A DNA stretch of 64,000 bases, taken from NCBI RefSeq assembly GCF_036634175.1, contig NZ_JAZIFX010000001.1, forward strand, positions 1,240,001-1,304,000, given 5' to 3'. Of this stretch, positions 20,186 through 28,818 are shown piece after piece (positions within the stretch are counted from its first letter, which is position 1; each line of letters begins with the position of its first letter). Made by a program: the position numbers and the translations under genes. This stretch comes from Streptomyces sp. P9-A2. Its GTDB lineage: Bacteria > Actinomycetota > Actinomycetes > Streptomycetales > Streptomycetaceae. The notes below the pieces were generated by a model. The model had not been told where the DNA came from, searched no databases, and saw only the letters and a list, made by a program, of their open reading frames with translations.

Positions 20186-22162
20186 TCAGACCTGAGCCCG
20201 GCGCTCCACCACGTCAACGATCTCGGCGATCGCTTCGTCACGGGGAATGCCGTTCTTCTGCGACCCGTCGCGATAGCGGAACGACACCGTGCCCGCGTTC
20301 ATGTCGTCGTCGCCGACGATCACCATGAACGGCACCTTCTGCTTCTGGGCGTTCCGGATCTTCTTCTGCATGCGGTCCGAGGAGGGGTCCACCTCGACCC
20401 GCAGGCCCTGCTTCTTCGCGTCGGCAGCGAACTTCTCCAGGTACTCCACGTGGGCGTCGCCCACCGGGATGCCCACCGCCTGCACCGGCGCCAGCCACGC
20501 CGGGAAGGCACCCGCGTAGTGCTCCAGCATCACCGCGAAGAACCGCTCGATGGAGCCGAACAGCGCGCGGTGGATCATGACCGGGCGGGTCTTGGAGCCG
20601 TCCGCGGCGGTGTACTCCAGGTCGAAGCGCTCCGGCAGGTTGAAGTCGAGCTGGATGGTCGACATCTGCCAGGTGCGGCCGATCGCGTCGCGGGTCTGGA
20701 CGGAGATCTTCGGGCCGTAGAAGGCGGCACCGCCCGGGTCCGGGACCAGCGGCAGCCCCTGCTTCTCGGCGACCTGGCGCAGCGTCTCGGTGGCCTCCTC
20801 CCACGCCTCGTCCGTGCCGACGAACTTCGTCTCGTCCTTGGTGGACAGCTCCAGGTAGAAGTCGGTCAGGCCGTAGTCGCGCAGCAGGTTCAGGACGAAG
20901 GTGAGGGTCTTGTCGAGCTCGTCCGCCATCTGCTCGCGGGTGCAGTAGATGTGCGCGTCGTCCTGGGTGAAGCCGCGGGCGCGAGTCAGGCCATGCACGA
21001 CGCCCGACTTCTCGTAGCGGTACACGGTCCCGAACTCGAAGAGCCGCAGCGGCAGTTCACGGTAGGAGCGGCCGCGCGCGTCGAAGATCAGGTTGTGCAT
21101 CGGGCAGTTCATGGGCTTGAGGTAGTAGTCCACGCCCTCGTCGAGCTGCATGGGCGGGTACATGCCGTCGGCGTACCAGTCCAGGTGGCCCGAGGTCTCG
21201 AAGAGCTTCCCCTTCGTCGCGTGCGGGGTGTAGACGAACTCGTAACCGGCCTCCTCGTGCTTGCGCCGCGAGTAGTCCTCCATGACCCGGCGGATGATGC
21301 CGCCCTTGGGGTGGAAGACGGCGAGGCCGGAGCCGATCTGCTCCGGGATCGAGAACAGGTCGAGCTCGCTGCCGAGCTTGCGGTGGTCGCGCTTCTCGGC
21401 CTCGGCGAGGAACTCCAGGTGCGCCTTCAGCTCGTCCTTGGACGGCCAGGCGGTGCCGTAGATGCGCTGGAGCATCGGGTTCTTCTCGCTGCCGCGCCAG
21501 TAGGCGGCGGCGTTGCGCATCAGCTTGAACGCCGGGATGTTCCGGGTGGTCGGCAGATGCGGACCGCGGCAGAGATCCCGCCAGCACAGCTCGCCCGTCT
21601 TGGCGTCGAGGTTGTCGTAGATCGTCAGCTCGCCGGCGCCCACCTCGACGTCCGCGCCGTCGTCGTGCGACGCGGAGCCCTTGAGGCCGATCAGTTCGAG
21701 CTTGTACGGCTCGTCGGCGAGTTCCTCGCGGGCGGCGTCGTCGGTCACCACGCGGCGCGAGAAGCGCTGGCCGCGCTTCTGGATCTCCTGCATGCGCTTC
21801 TCGACGGCCTTGAGGTCCTCGGGCGTGAACGGCTTCTCGACGTCGAAGTCGTAGTAGAAGCCGTCCTTGACCGGCGGACCGATGCCCAGTTTGGCCTCGG
21901 GGAACAGCTCCTGCACGGCCTGGGCCATGACGTGCGCGGTGGAGTGGCGCAGGATGCCGAGGCCGTCCGGGGACGAGATCTCGACGGCTTCGACGGTGTC
22001 GCCGTCCTCGACCTCGTGGGCGAGGTCCTTGAGCTCACCGGCCACCCGCGCGGCGATGACCGAGCGCTCGCCGGCGAAGAGCTCGGCGGCCGTGGTGCCC
22101 GTCGTCACCACGCGTTCTTCCCGCTCGGAATCGCGTTGGATGACCACACGGACGTCTGACAC
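20186..22162 (-). CDS. thrS: threonyl-tRNA synthetase
   Basis: Charges tRNA-Thr. The protein has 658 residues from the GTG at 22162, which follows AGGAGAAACC. The N-terminal TGS domain is followed by the editing domain ([12 protein letters not shown] near residue 73). Class II catalytic core: [24 protein letters not shown] (motif 2) and [14 protein letters not shown] (motif 3). The anticodon domain includes [13 protein letters not shown]. The stop codon lies two bases from the CRISPR-like repeat. The segment at 20805-20837 (encoding KFVGTDEA) resembles the spacer. No T-box leader was found. Confidence 0.97.
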   Translation of the reverse strand: MSDVRVVIQRDSEREERVVTTGTTAAELFAGERSVIAARVAGELKDLAHEVEDGDTVEAVEISSPDGLGILRHSTAHVMAQAVQELFPEAKLGIGPPVKDGFYYDFDVEKPFTPEDLKAVEKRMQEIQKRGQRFSRRVVTDDAAREELADEPYKLELIGLKGSASHDDGADVEVGAGELTIYDNLDAKTGELCWRDLCRGPHLPTTRNIPAFKLMRNAAAYWRGSEKNPMLQRIYGTAWPSKDELKAHLEFLAEAEKRDHRKLGSELDLFSIPEQIGSGLAVFHPKGGIIRRVMEDYSRRKHEEAGYEFVYTPHATKGKLFETSGHLDWYADGMYPPMQLDEGVDYYLKPMNCPMHNLIFDARGRSYRELPLRLFEFGTVYRYEKSGVVHGLTRARGFTQDDAHIYCTREQMADELDKTLTFVLNLLRDYGLTDFYLELSTKDETKFVGTDEAWEEATETLRQVAEKQGLPLVPDPGGAAFYGPKISVQTRDAIGRTWQMSTIQLDFNLPERFDLEYTAADGSKTRPVMIHRALFGSIERFFAVMLEHYAGAFPAWLAPVQAVGIPVGDAHVEYLEKFAADAKKQGLRVEVDPSSDRMQKKIRNAQKQKVPFMVIVGDDDMNAGTVSFRYRDGSQKNGIPRDEAIAEIVDVVERRAQV

Positions 22163-22610
22163 CGGTTTCTCCTGACTGAAGGCTGGGCCGCGGCGCCATA
22201 CCTGAGCGCACGCATGGGTGCGATCGTACCGACCCGGACCGGTGCGGGGCGAAATCATTGCCCGCGGCCGTATCCGCCGCCGTCCTCGCCGGCGTCCCTC
22301 GTGCCGTCCCGGGGGTCGCCCGCGACGCCGCAGGTCTCGCCGGAGAGGACCGCGGTTTCCACGACGTGGTGGTGTTTCCGAAGGTCGCTCGCGCAGTGGG
22401 CCACCGCTTCACGTTTCGCCTGGAGCGCCTGTCCCCCGGCAACCTCCCCACCCCGCGGGGAGTGCGGCACGTGGGCCGGGGCCTTCGGGTCTGGTTCACC
22501 CGCGGCGGCACCTCGGAGCCGGTCGCCCCTGCCTGGTCCTTGCCCGATCCCGCGCCCGAACCTCGGGCGGTGGCGGGGGCCCTTCCGGGCTCGCGGCCCC
22601 GAACGCGAAG
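22163..22610. other. thrS upstream region, no supported gene
   Basis: 448 bases between thrS and the tRNA-Val terminator, expected to hold the thrS promoter. No T-box pattern is visible. An unsupported small frame on the minus strand (22255-22470, 71 residues from a GTG) encodes [19 protein letters not shown] with fairly Streptomyces-like codons, but it lacks a ribosome site and I recognise no family. Treat it as a weak hypothetical only. Confidence 0.4.
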
Positions 22611-22639
22611 AAGCCGGTCCGCCTGGGGCGGACCGGCTT
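22611..22639 (-). terminator. hairpin terminator of tRNA-Val
   Basis: AAGCCGGTCCGCC pairs with GGCGGACCGGCTT, three-base loop. On the minus strand it follows the tRNA 3' end by six bases and ends CTTCTTCG, a short T-rich tail. Confidence 0.75.
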
Positions 22640-22645
22640 TCCCGG

Positions 22646-22717
22646 TGGGCGATACTGGTTTCGAACCAGTGACCTCTTCGGTGTGAACGAAGCGCTCTCC
22701 CACTGAGCTAATCGCCC
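22646..22717 (-). tRNA. tRNA-Val (anticodon CAC)
   Basis: 72 bases with the cloverleaf intact: acceptor GGGCGAT/ATCGCCC, anticodon stem CTTCG/CGAAG with loop TTCACAC (anticodon CAC, reads GUG), T arm CTGG-TTCGAAA-CCAG. Discriminator A; CCA is not encoded. A second copy lies at 30542-30613 and differs by one T-loop base. Confidence 0.95.
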
Positions 22718-22756
22718 GGGAACGGACTGAACAATACAGGCCCCGGCGGGCTTGGT

Positions 22757-23206
22757 TCAAACCGCTTGGAGGTGCGCGGCCAGCCCGCGCCGCCCGGAGC
22801 GCATCATCAGGGCGTGGTTCGCGTGGAAGAGGGGGCGGCCCGGCACAGCGAGGCGGCGCAGCAGAGGTTTGCGGACGTCGACCTCCTGGTCGTAGCGGGC
22901 GAGTGCGGTGCCGGGGCCGGCGGGGGTGACGGTCCAGCGGGCCCAGCCGTCGAGGTCCCCGGACAAGCGCGTCTCGAGGACTCCGGCCAAGGGGTCGCGC
23001 CGTGTCTCCCGCAGGGTCGCCGTCAGGTCGAAGGGCAGGACGGAGCGGATCCGGACGACCCCGCCGGCGGCGTCGAGCCGGGTCGCCTCACACACCTGCG
23101 GCCACCAGCGGGGATAGTCCTCGATGCGTTCCAGGGCGCGGTACACCGGCTCGGCGGGCGCGGGCAGGCTCCACAGACTGCGGAAGCGGTAATGGTTCCG
23201 GTCCAT
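22757..23206 (-). CDS. SRPBCC/polyketide-cyclase-like family protein
   Basis: 149 residues from the ATG at 23206. It has the START-like pattern at the front (FRSLWSLPAPAEPVYRALERIEDYPRWWPQV), where charged or aromatic residues precede a Trp-rich turn, and alternating strands after it. These proteins bind hydrophobic ligands; no specific role can be assigned. No clear ribosome site. The frame stays open upstream through the inverted-repeat element at 23259-23420, but those residues are not credible protein. It is immediately inside the tRNA-Val flank. Confidence 0.8.
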   Translation of the reverse strand: MDRNHYRFRSLWSLPAPAEPVYRALERIEDYPRWWPQVCEATRLDAAGGVVRIRSVLPFDLTATLRETRRDPLAGVLETRLSGDLDGWARWTVTPAGPGTALARYDQEVDVRKPLLRRLAVPGRPLFHANHALMMRSGRRGLAAHLQAV

Positions 23207-23258
23207 GGAAGGAGTGTGCCCACCCGCGCCCGGGACGTACGGTCTCCTGCCGCCCCCT

Positions 23259-23420
23259 ACGACCTCACCCGCGATAGGGAGTGGATCAGCGAGCGGCGTC
23301 ATGCGGCTTCGCATCCGAGGCGGAGGAGGGAGTGATGGCGGAGCCATCGCGACCGACGACGACGCCGGAGGCGAAGCCGCAGGGCGTCGGGAGCCCGCTC
23401 GCTATCGCGGGTGAGGTCGT
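23259..23420. repeat. 162-bp MITE-like inverted-repeat element
   Basis: Terminal arms are a perfect 19-bp inverted repeat: ACGACCTCACCCGCGATAG at 23259-23277 and its complement at 23402-23420. Nested inside are CGAGCGG/CCGCTCG, GCGGCTTCGC/GCGAAGCCGC and a GATGGC/GCCATC tip, so the whole element can fold into one long branched hairpin. Its right end touches the stop codon of the lyase gene. It has no coding capacity of its own. I see no clear target-site duplication. Confidence 0.75.
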
Positions 23421-26155
23421 CAGGGCATCCGGTGTCCCAGCAGGGCGAGGTTCTCGATGGCGGCGAGGCCGTAGAGCGCGGTGTCGTTGGTGGACACCCA
23501 GGTGGCCTCACTGCCGGCGACCAGGGCGGTCGGCCCGGTCACCTTCTCGGTCTGCCAGGGGGCGGATTCCTTGTACCCGTCGGAGTTGTAGAACTTGTCC
23601 CAGGCCCGGTCGGCGAGTTCGTCGTCGCCGGTCTGCACGGCGGCGTAGGCGTCCAGGCGGGAGTGGCCCTGGAAGAGGATCAGGCTGCCGAAGTTCGATC
23701 CGTAGCGTGCCGCCTGTTCCGTCTTGCTCGCGTTGAAGTAACGGCAGTAGTCGTAGTACGCCTCCTCGAAGGCCGGCATGTCGACCAGGTCGATGAGTTC
23801 GGCGCACAGTTCGTTCAGGCCGAAGACGGCCGACAGATGGGAGACGCCGACCACGGGTTCCTCGGCGATCGCGAACTTCCCGGTGTCCAGGTCGTACAGT
23901 CCGCTGCCCTGCACGAATCCGTTGGGCTGGGCGGCGATGGTCTCCATGGTGGACAGGACGCGTGCCTTCGCCTTCTCCCACTTCGGGCCCCGGCGTTCCC
24001 ATTCGGTGAGCCAGGCCGAGACCAGGCCGCTCCAGTCGGTGCCGAAGCCGATGGACAGGGCGTGCCGGTCGGGGGTGTACGGCTCGGTGCGGATCTTGCG
24101 CAGGGGGTCCAGGGCGAGGAAGGTCTCGTCGGAGTCCACGTTGGCGTGCATGAGGTCGCCGACGCGTTCGTCGGCGGTGAGGAAGTAGTAGTAGCGCCGG
24201 TAGGTGGTGTTGGCGATGCGCTGCTGCTTGGCGCTGTCGGCCCAGTGCTGGACGCCGTGCCGGGTGCCGAGGCCGGCCCACTCGCCCAGGTGGTAGACGT
24301 CGACCTCGCCGGTGTGCCGGGTCATCGCCTCGGCGAAGCGGAAGATGTCGGCGCGGCCGGAGCGCAGGTAGGCGTACCAGAGCCAGAGGTCGGGCGAGAG
24401 TTCGGAGTTGTCCCAGGCATAGCCGCCGACGTCGTAGCGCCACTGGTGGCGGGCGGTGTCGTAGGTGTGCATGATGTCGCCGTAGTCCCAGAAGCCGTAC
24501 CAACGGCGCATCTCCACCTGGTCCTTGTAGTAGGTGAGGAGGAAGTCGAGGTGGTCCTCGATCTTCGCCTTGGCCGGGGTGGAGCGGTCGGGTGCGGAGA
24601 ACAGGCCGGGGCCGAACACCTTGGCGCCGATGAGTTGCTTCGGCGGTGCGGCGAGTTGCGGGAGGACGCGGACGGCCTCGACCTGTCGGGCGAGTTCCTC
24701 GGCGCTCGGGGTCGACTCGTTGGCCCAGAAGAGGAGTTCGGAGGTACGGGCGATGCCGTAGGGGGTGCCGAACTCGGGCTCGTAGTCCTCGTAGGTGATG
24801 TTGAGGCCTTCGAGCTGTTCGGGGAAGGTGTCCTGGCCCATGCCGTCGTGGTAGAAGCGCAGGTCCATGGGCTGCGCCTCGGGCGACCAGAGCCAGAGGG
24901 TGATCTCGGCCGCGTCGGTGTGGGCGTCGCGGATGTCGAGCTGGGCGGGGTGCTTCTCCCAGAAGTCGCGCAGGCCGAAGGAGAGTCCGCCGCCGGCGCC
25001 GCCGACGTAGCCGAAGCCGGAGGCGCGTCGTCCGCCGCCGGCGCCGATCCAGCCGTAGCCCTTCTTGGTGCGCTTGCGCAGGGCGAAGCCGTCGGCGGAG
25101 AGCTGGGAGAGGGTGTAGTCGCCCCATTCGGGGATGTACTGCAGGCGGGTGGTGACCCGTTGGTCCCAGGTGGCGGGGTCGGGCAGCTTCTCGCCCGCGA
25201 ACTGGGCGGCCTGCACGGCGGCGCCCGGGTCGCGGCGCAGTCCGGTGATGCCCTTGACGGCCTCGCGCAGCAGTCCGGTGCCGTCGCCTCCGATGCGGAT
25301 GTGCCGGTCGTAGGACTCGTCGCGCAGGGGGACGGTGAAGCGGACGCCGATGCCGCGGATGAAGTCGCCGCTCGCCTTGCCGGGTTCCTGCTGTCCGTCG
25401 TAGGTGATGGTGTGCACCATGCGGAAGGAGTCGGCGCCCGCGTAGAAGTAGAGGCGGATGGAGAAGGGCAGCCAGCTCCGGCGGCCCTTGCGGTGCGTGC
25501 CGTCGACGCGGACGACGGCCCGGACCGGCCCCGCCTGTTCGACGGTGACCTCGTCGATGGTGCCGTCGAAGCGCTCGGTCCTGACCGTGCTCTGGTCGCC
25601 GTCCTCGAACTCGGGCTGGCGCAGCAGGACGAGGCGGCCGTTCCTGGCGATCTCGGTCGAGCCGCGGGTGACGGACTTGACGAGAGTGGCGCCGGACTTG
25701 GCGATCTTCGCGGTGATGACGCCGGTCGAGATGTCGATGGTGCCGCCGCGCTTGTCGACGGTGACCTTCTTCTGCGGCGCGGCGGGGGTGCCGGCGGTCA
25801 GGGTGAGCTTGCCGGTACCGGAACTCACCGCGTGCGCGGTCCACTTGAGGGAGCCGTCCGGCCAGTGGGCGAGCGGCCAGGACTGTACGGGTACGGCTCT
25901 GCCGTCGGCGTCGGCCAGCGCGAAGGTCTGGTCGTCGCGGTGGACGCCCTTGGGCCAGGGCACGCCGACGGTGGATCCGGGTGCCGCGCCGAGGCCACCG
26001 TCCTCGAGCCAGTCCAGGATCACGGGGTCGTCGCCGGCGTTCTCGGCTCTCGGTGCGGCGGTGGCGTCGCGGCTGCCGAGGGCCCAGCTGAACTGGGCGG
26101 CGGCGCCTGCGACGGCGGCCGCCTTCAGGAGGGACCTGCGAGGGATGGGGGACAT
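23420..26155 (-). CDS. secreted exo-rhamnogalacturonan lyase-like protein (PcRGLX/YetA type)
   Basis: 911 residues from the ATG at 26155 (AAAGGAAAGG upstream). The N-terminus PIPRRSLLKAAAVAGAAA is a twin-arginine signal. The body has an N-terminal beta-rich half and a C-terminal alpha/alpha-barrel-like half rich in Trp and Tyr (for example DLWLWYAYLRSGRADIFRFA, YHLGEWAGLGTRHGVQHW). I place it with PcRGLX/YetA (PL26-type) proteins, which remove unsaturated galacturonosyl-rhamnose units from pectin backbones. Supporting context: sugar permeases, binding protein and a YesL-like protein lie upstream. Substrate is inferred, not shown. Confidence 0.75.
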   Translation of the reverse strand: MSPIPRRSLLKAAAVAGAAAQFSWALGSRDATAAPRAENAGDDPVILDWLEDGGLGAAPGSTVGVPWPKGVHRDDQTFALADADGRAVPVQSWPLAHWPDGSLKWTAHAVSSGTGKLTLTAGTPAAPQKKVTVDKRGGTIDISTGVITAKIAKSGATLVKSVTRGSTEIARNGRLVLLRQPEFEDGDQSTVRTERFDGTIDEVTVEQAGPVRAVVRVDGTHRKGRRSWLPFSIRLYFYAGADSFRMVHTITYDGQQEPGKASGDFIRGIGVRFTVPLRDESYDRHIRIGGDGTGLLREAVKGITGLRRDPGAAVQAAQFAGEKLPDPATWDQRVTTRLQYIPEWGDYTLSQLSADGFALRKRTKKGYGWIGAGGGRRASGFGYVGGAGGGLSFGLRDFWEKHPAQLDIRDAHTDAAEITLWLWSPEAQPMDLRFYHDGMGQDTFPEQLEGLNITYEDYEPEFGTPYGIARTSELLFWANESTPSAEELARQVEAVRVLPQLAAPPKQLIGAKVFGPGLFSAPDRSTPAKAKIEDHLDFLLTYYKDQVEMRRWYGFWDYGDIMHTYDTARHQWRYDVGGYAWDNSELSPDLWLWYAYLRSGRADIFRFAEAMTRHTGEVDVYHLGEWAGLGTRHGVQHWADSAKQQRIANTTYRRYYYFLTADERVGDLMHANVDSDETFLALDPLRKIRTEPYTPDRHALSIGFGTDWSGLVSAWLTEWERRGPKWEKAKARVLSTMETIAAQPNGFVQGSGLYDLDTGKFAIAEEPVVGVSHLSAVFGLNELCAELIDLVDMPAFEEAYYDYCRYFNASKTEQAARYGSNFGSLILFQGHSRLDAYAAVQTGDDELADRAWDKFYNSDGYKESAPWQTEKVTGPTALVAGSEATWVSTNDTALYGLAAIENLALLGHRMP

Positions 26156-26254
26156 GGCCTTTCCTTTCCGTGCGGGATGCATGGGTGTGTCAAGGGCATG
26201 GCAGGCAAGGGCGCGGTGCCGGGGCACCGCCCCTGGTACGGAAGGCACCGCCCG

Positions 26255-26875
26255 TCAGCGGCTCCGGTGGCGCTCCTCCACGGCGACGGCCGCCGCCGCG
26301 ACCGCGCCCAGGACGGGCAGAGCGAGCGGCGCACTGAACCAGGCGGAGCAGGCCACCACGGCCAGTCCGCCGACGATCAGGAAGGATCCGGCGGGGTCGA
26401 GCACGGTGCGGCGGGCGGCCTGCGCGCACAACGACCGCCAGGAGGCCCCGGGCCGCCAGGTGGCCGCCGCGCGCAGCCCGGCGACGACCGCCGCGATCAG
26501 GGCGAGCACGCCGACGGCGCCCACGAGCTCACCGCCCGGCAGTCCGGCCCGTACGGCCCGCACGTCCACCCAGACCACGGCGAGGGCGGCCCACCCGGCG
26601 AGCCCGACGAGCCACCCGCCGCGCAACGCCGCCCGGAAGTCGGCCGCGAACTCCCTCAGCCCGCCGCGCTCATGGGCGAGATGGCGCCCGAGGTGCCTCG
26701 AGCCGGCCGCGAACGCGGCGGGGCAGGTGACCAGTGGCAGCGAGGCCAGCGCGATCCACACCCCGGTGAGCAGGCACTCGGCGAACAGGGCGAACTTCCC
26801 GGCGAGCGGTGACTCGCCGTGTGCGGCACGGCCCGTACGGCGTGCGGTACGGGTCCCGGTGTGCGCCTCGGTCAT
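26255..26875 (-). CDS. YesL-like (DUF624) membrane protein
   Basis: 206 residues with four or five predicted membrane helices. The N-terminal motif LAGKFALFAECLLTGVWIAL then SLPLVTCPAAFAAG resembles actinobacterial DUF624 proteins; YesL itself sits in the Bacillus subtilis rhamnogalacturonan cluster. Function is unknown. It lies 12 bases downstream of the MalG-type permease, so probably co-transcribed with the transporter. The Arg/Thr-rich first 20 residues are hydrophilic. Confidence 0.75.
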   Translation of the reverse strand: MTEAHTGTRTARRTGRAAHGESPLAGKFALFAECLLTGVWIALASLPLVTCPAAFAAGSRHLGRHLAHERGGLREFAADFRAALRGGWLVGLAGWAALAVVWVDVRAVRAGLPGGELVGAVGVLALIAAVVAGLRAAATWRPGASWRSLCAQAARRTVLDPAGSFLIVGGLAVVACSAWFSAPLALPVLGAVAAAAVAVEERHRSR

Positions 26876-26887
26876 GATCGGTTCACC

Positions 26888-27820
26888 TCAGCCCTTCAGG
26901 CCGGACGTGGCCATGCCGTCGATGAGGTAGCGCTGGAAGGCCAGGAAGAAGGCCAGCACCGGCAGGAGCGCGACCAGGGACATGGCGATCATGCCGCCGT
27001 AGTTCGCGACCCCTTCCTGGTCGACGAACATCTTCAGACCGAGCGAAACGGTGTACTTGCTGGGCTCGTTGAGGTAGATCAGCGGGCCCATGAAGTCGTT
27101 CCAGGCGTTGATGAAGGTGAAGATGGCGCTGGTGATCAGGGCCGGCCGGCAGAGCGGGAGCACGATCGACCAGTAGATGCGCAGGTGCCCGCAGCCGTCG
27201 AGGCGTGCCGCCTCGTCGAGTTCCCTGGGCAGGTTGCGCATGAACTGCACCATCAGAAAGACGAAGAACGCCTCCGTGGCCAGGTACTTCCCCAGCAGGA
27301 GCGGGGTGTAGGTGTTGATCATGTCCATGTTGCGGAAGAGCACGTACTGCGGGATGAGCAGGACGTGGTACGGCAGCAGCAGGGTGCCGATCATCAGGGT
27401 GAAGAGCAGATTGCGGCCGGCGAACCTGATCTTCGCGAAGGCGTAGGCGGTCAGCGAGCAGGACACCACGATCCCGATCACCGAACCGACCGCGAGAAAG
27501 AGCGAGTTGACGAAGAACGTGGAGATCTGGATGTCCGCGATGCCGTCGGCGAGGCTCGTGTAGTTGGCGGTGATCGGGTCGGCCGGGAAGAGGTCTAGGC
27601 TTCCGACGACGTCCTCGCTGTTCTTGAAGGACCCGCCGATGACCCAGATCACCGGGTAGAGGATCACCGCGAGGATCGCCAGTGACCCGATGTGCCAGGC
27701 GAGCGAGCCGGGCAGGCCGCGCCGCAGGGCCCCCGCCCTGGTGGACCGGGCCGGCATGACGTCGGCGGCCGGTGGGGGCGTCCCCTGACCGGGCGAAGTC
27801 GAGAGACCGGGGGAGCTCAT
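26888..27820 (-). CDS. carbohydrate ABC transporter permease, MalG/LplC type
   Basis: 310 residues, six membrane helices, one of two inner-membrane channel subunits. The EAA loop, which contacts the ATPase, is DEAARLDGCGHLRIYWSIVL near residue 205. The start ATG at 27820 has GGAGG upstream and overlaps the other permease stop (ATGA). Residues 2 to about 15 (SSPGLSTSPGQGTPP) are encoded by a copy of the palindromic repeat at 27774-27815. Confidence 0.9.
   Translation of the reverse strand: MSSPGLSTSPGQGTPPPAADVMPARSTRAGALRRGLPGSLAWHIGSLAILAVILYPVIWVIGGSFKNSEDVVGSLDLFPADPITANYTSLADGIADIQISTFFVNSLFLAVGSVIGIVVSCSLTAYAFAKIRFAGRNLLFTLMIGTLLLPYHVLLIPQYVLFRNMDMINTYTPLLLGKYLATEAFFVFLMVQFMRNLPRELDEAARLDGCGHLRIYWSIVLPLCRPALITSAIFTFINAWNDFMGPLIYLNEPSKYTVSLGLKMFVDQEGVANYGGMIAMSLVALLPVLAFFLAFQRYLIDGMATSGLKG
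27774..27815. repeat. palindromic repeat copy at the 5' end of the permease gene
   Basis: On the plus strand GGGGGCGTCCCC, CGGGCGAAGTCGAGAG, ACCGGGGGAG follows the same plan as the elements at 9381-9667 (GGGGGTCCCCCC, CGAGCGGAGCCGAGAG, CTTGGGGGAG). It lies wholly inside the coding region, just after the start codon. Membership in the family is inferred from this alignment. Confidence 0.5.
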
Positions 27821-28818
27821 CGGCCGCCCTCCTCGTAGTGCACCCAGTGCTTCTGGGACCAGAAGAGCACCGCGGTGACCAGGGCGACCCCGACCAGCAG
27901 CATCCACGCCATCGCGGAGGCCAGGCCCATGCGGCTGTTCTCGAAGCCCTGGACGTACAGATAACAGGTATAGACCATGGTTCCGTCCGCGGGACCGCAG
28001 GCGTTGCCCCCGGCGCCGCCGCCGACGATGTAGGCCGAGCTGAAGATCTGGAAGGAATGGATGGTCTCCAGCAGCACGTTGAAGAAGAGGACCGGGGAGA
28101 TCATCGGCAGGGTGATGTTCCAGAACTGCCGGAGCCGGCCCGCTCCGTCGACGTCCGCCGCCTCGTACAGCTCACGCGGCACCTGCTTCAGACCGGCCAG
28201 GAAGATGACCATGGGGGCGCCGAACTGCCAGACGGTGAGTGCCACCAGGCTGTAGATGATCAGGTCGGGGTCTCCGGTCCAGCCGCCGGCATCCACGCCG
28301 AAGATCTTCTGCGTACGGTCGACGATCGCGTCGTCGGAGAAGATCGCCTTCCACACGATGGCGACGGAGACGCTCGCCCCGATCAGCGACGGCGCGTAGA
28401 AGGCGGCCCGGTAGAAGGCCTGACCGCGCCGCTTCTGGGCCAGCAGCAGCGCCACCCCGAGCGCCGCGATCAGTTTGATCGGCGTACCGACGACGACGTA
28501 CCAGAGCGTGACCTGCACCGAGTGACGCCAGCGCGGGTCGGCGAACATCTCGGAGAAGTTGTCCAGGCCGATCCACCGGGGAGCGTCGAACAGGTTGTAG
28601 TCGGTGAACGCGAAGTAGAGCGAGGCGGCCATCGGGCCCGCCGTCAGCAGCAGGAACCCTGCGATCCAGGGGGACATGAAGAGGTAGCCGGCCAGGTTCT
28701 CCCGGCGGCCCCGCCGCTTGAGGGCGGCGGGGCGCGGGGACTTCACCGGACCGTGCCGCGGCTCGGAGCCCCGGATGAGGTCCTCCGTCGCAGGGGCGTG
28801 TGTCACGGTGCTTCCCAT
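27817..28818 (-). CDS. carbohydrate ABC transporter permease, MalF/LplB type
   Basis: 333 residues with six membrane helices after a 45-residue basic N-terminus. Helix one is LAGYLFMSPWIAGFLLLTAG, typical of the family. The EAA loop reads YEAADVDGAGRLRQFWNITL near residue 225. The ATG at 28818 overlaps the binding-protein stop and its own stop overlaps the next permease, so the three are translationally coupled. No ATPase gene is nearby; a shared MsiK-type ATPase elsewhere is the usual Streptomyces solution. Confidence 0.9.
   Translation of the reverse strand: MGSTVTHAPATEDLIRGSEPRHGPVKSPRPAALKRRGRRENLAGYLFMSPWIAGFLLLTAGPMAASLYFAFTDYNLFDAPRWIGLDNFSEMFADPRWRHSVQVTLWYVVVGTPIKLIAALGVALLLAQKRRGQAFYRAAFYAPSLIGASVSVAIVWKAIFSDDAIVDRTQKIFGVDAGGWTGDPDLIIYSLVALTVWQFGAPMVIFLAGLKQVPRELYEAADVDGAGRLRQFWNITLPMISPVLFFNVLLETIHSFQIFSSAYIVGGGAGGNACGPADGTMVYTCYLYVQGFENSRMGLASAMAWMLLVGVALVTAVLFWSQKHWVHYEEGGR

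Noticed and set aside
22163..22645. T-box leader for thrS
   Set aside because: No T-box sequence or specifier hairpin could be found; thrS is preceded by an ordinary ribosome site.
22757..23347. Longer SRPBCC protein starting upstream
   Set aside because: The extra 47 residues are translated from the MITE-like element and its flank; the family begins near the ATG at 23206.
23411..26812. 1133-residue plus-strand frame opposite the lyase gene
   Set aside because: Shadow frame: the minus strand holds a clear Tat-exported protein with normal codon use.
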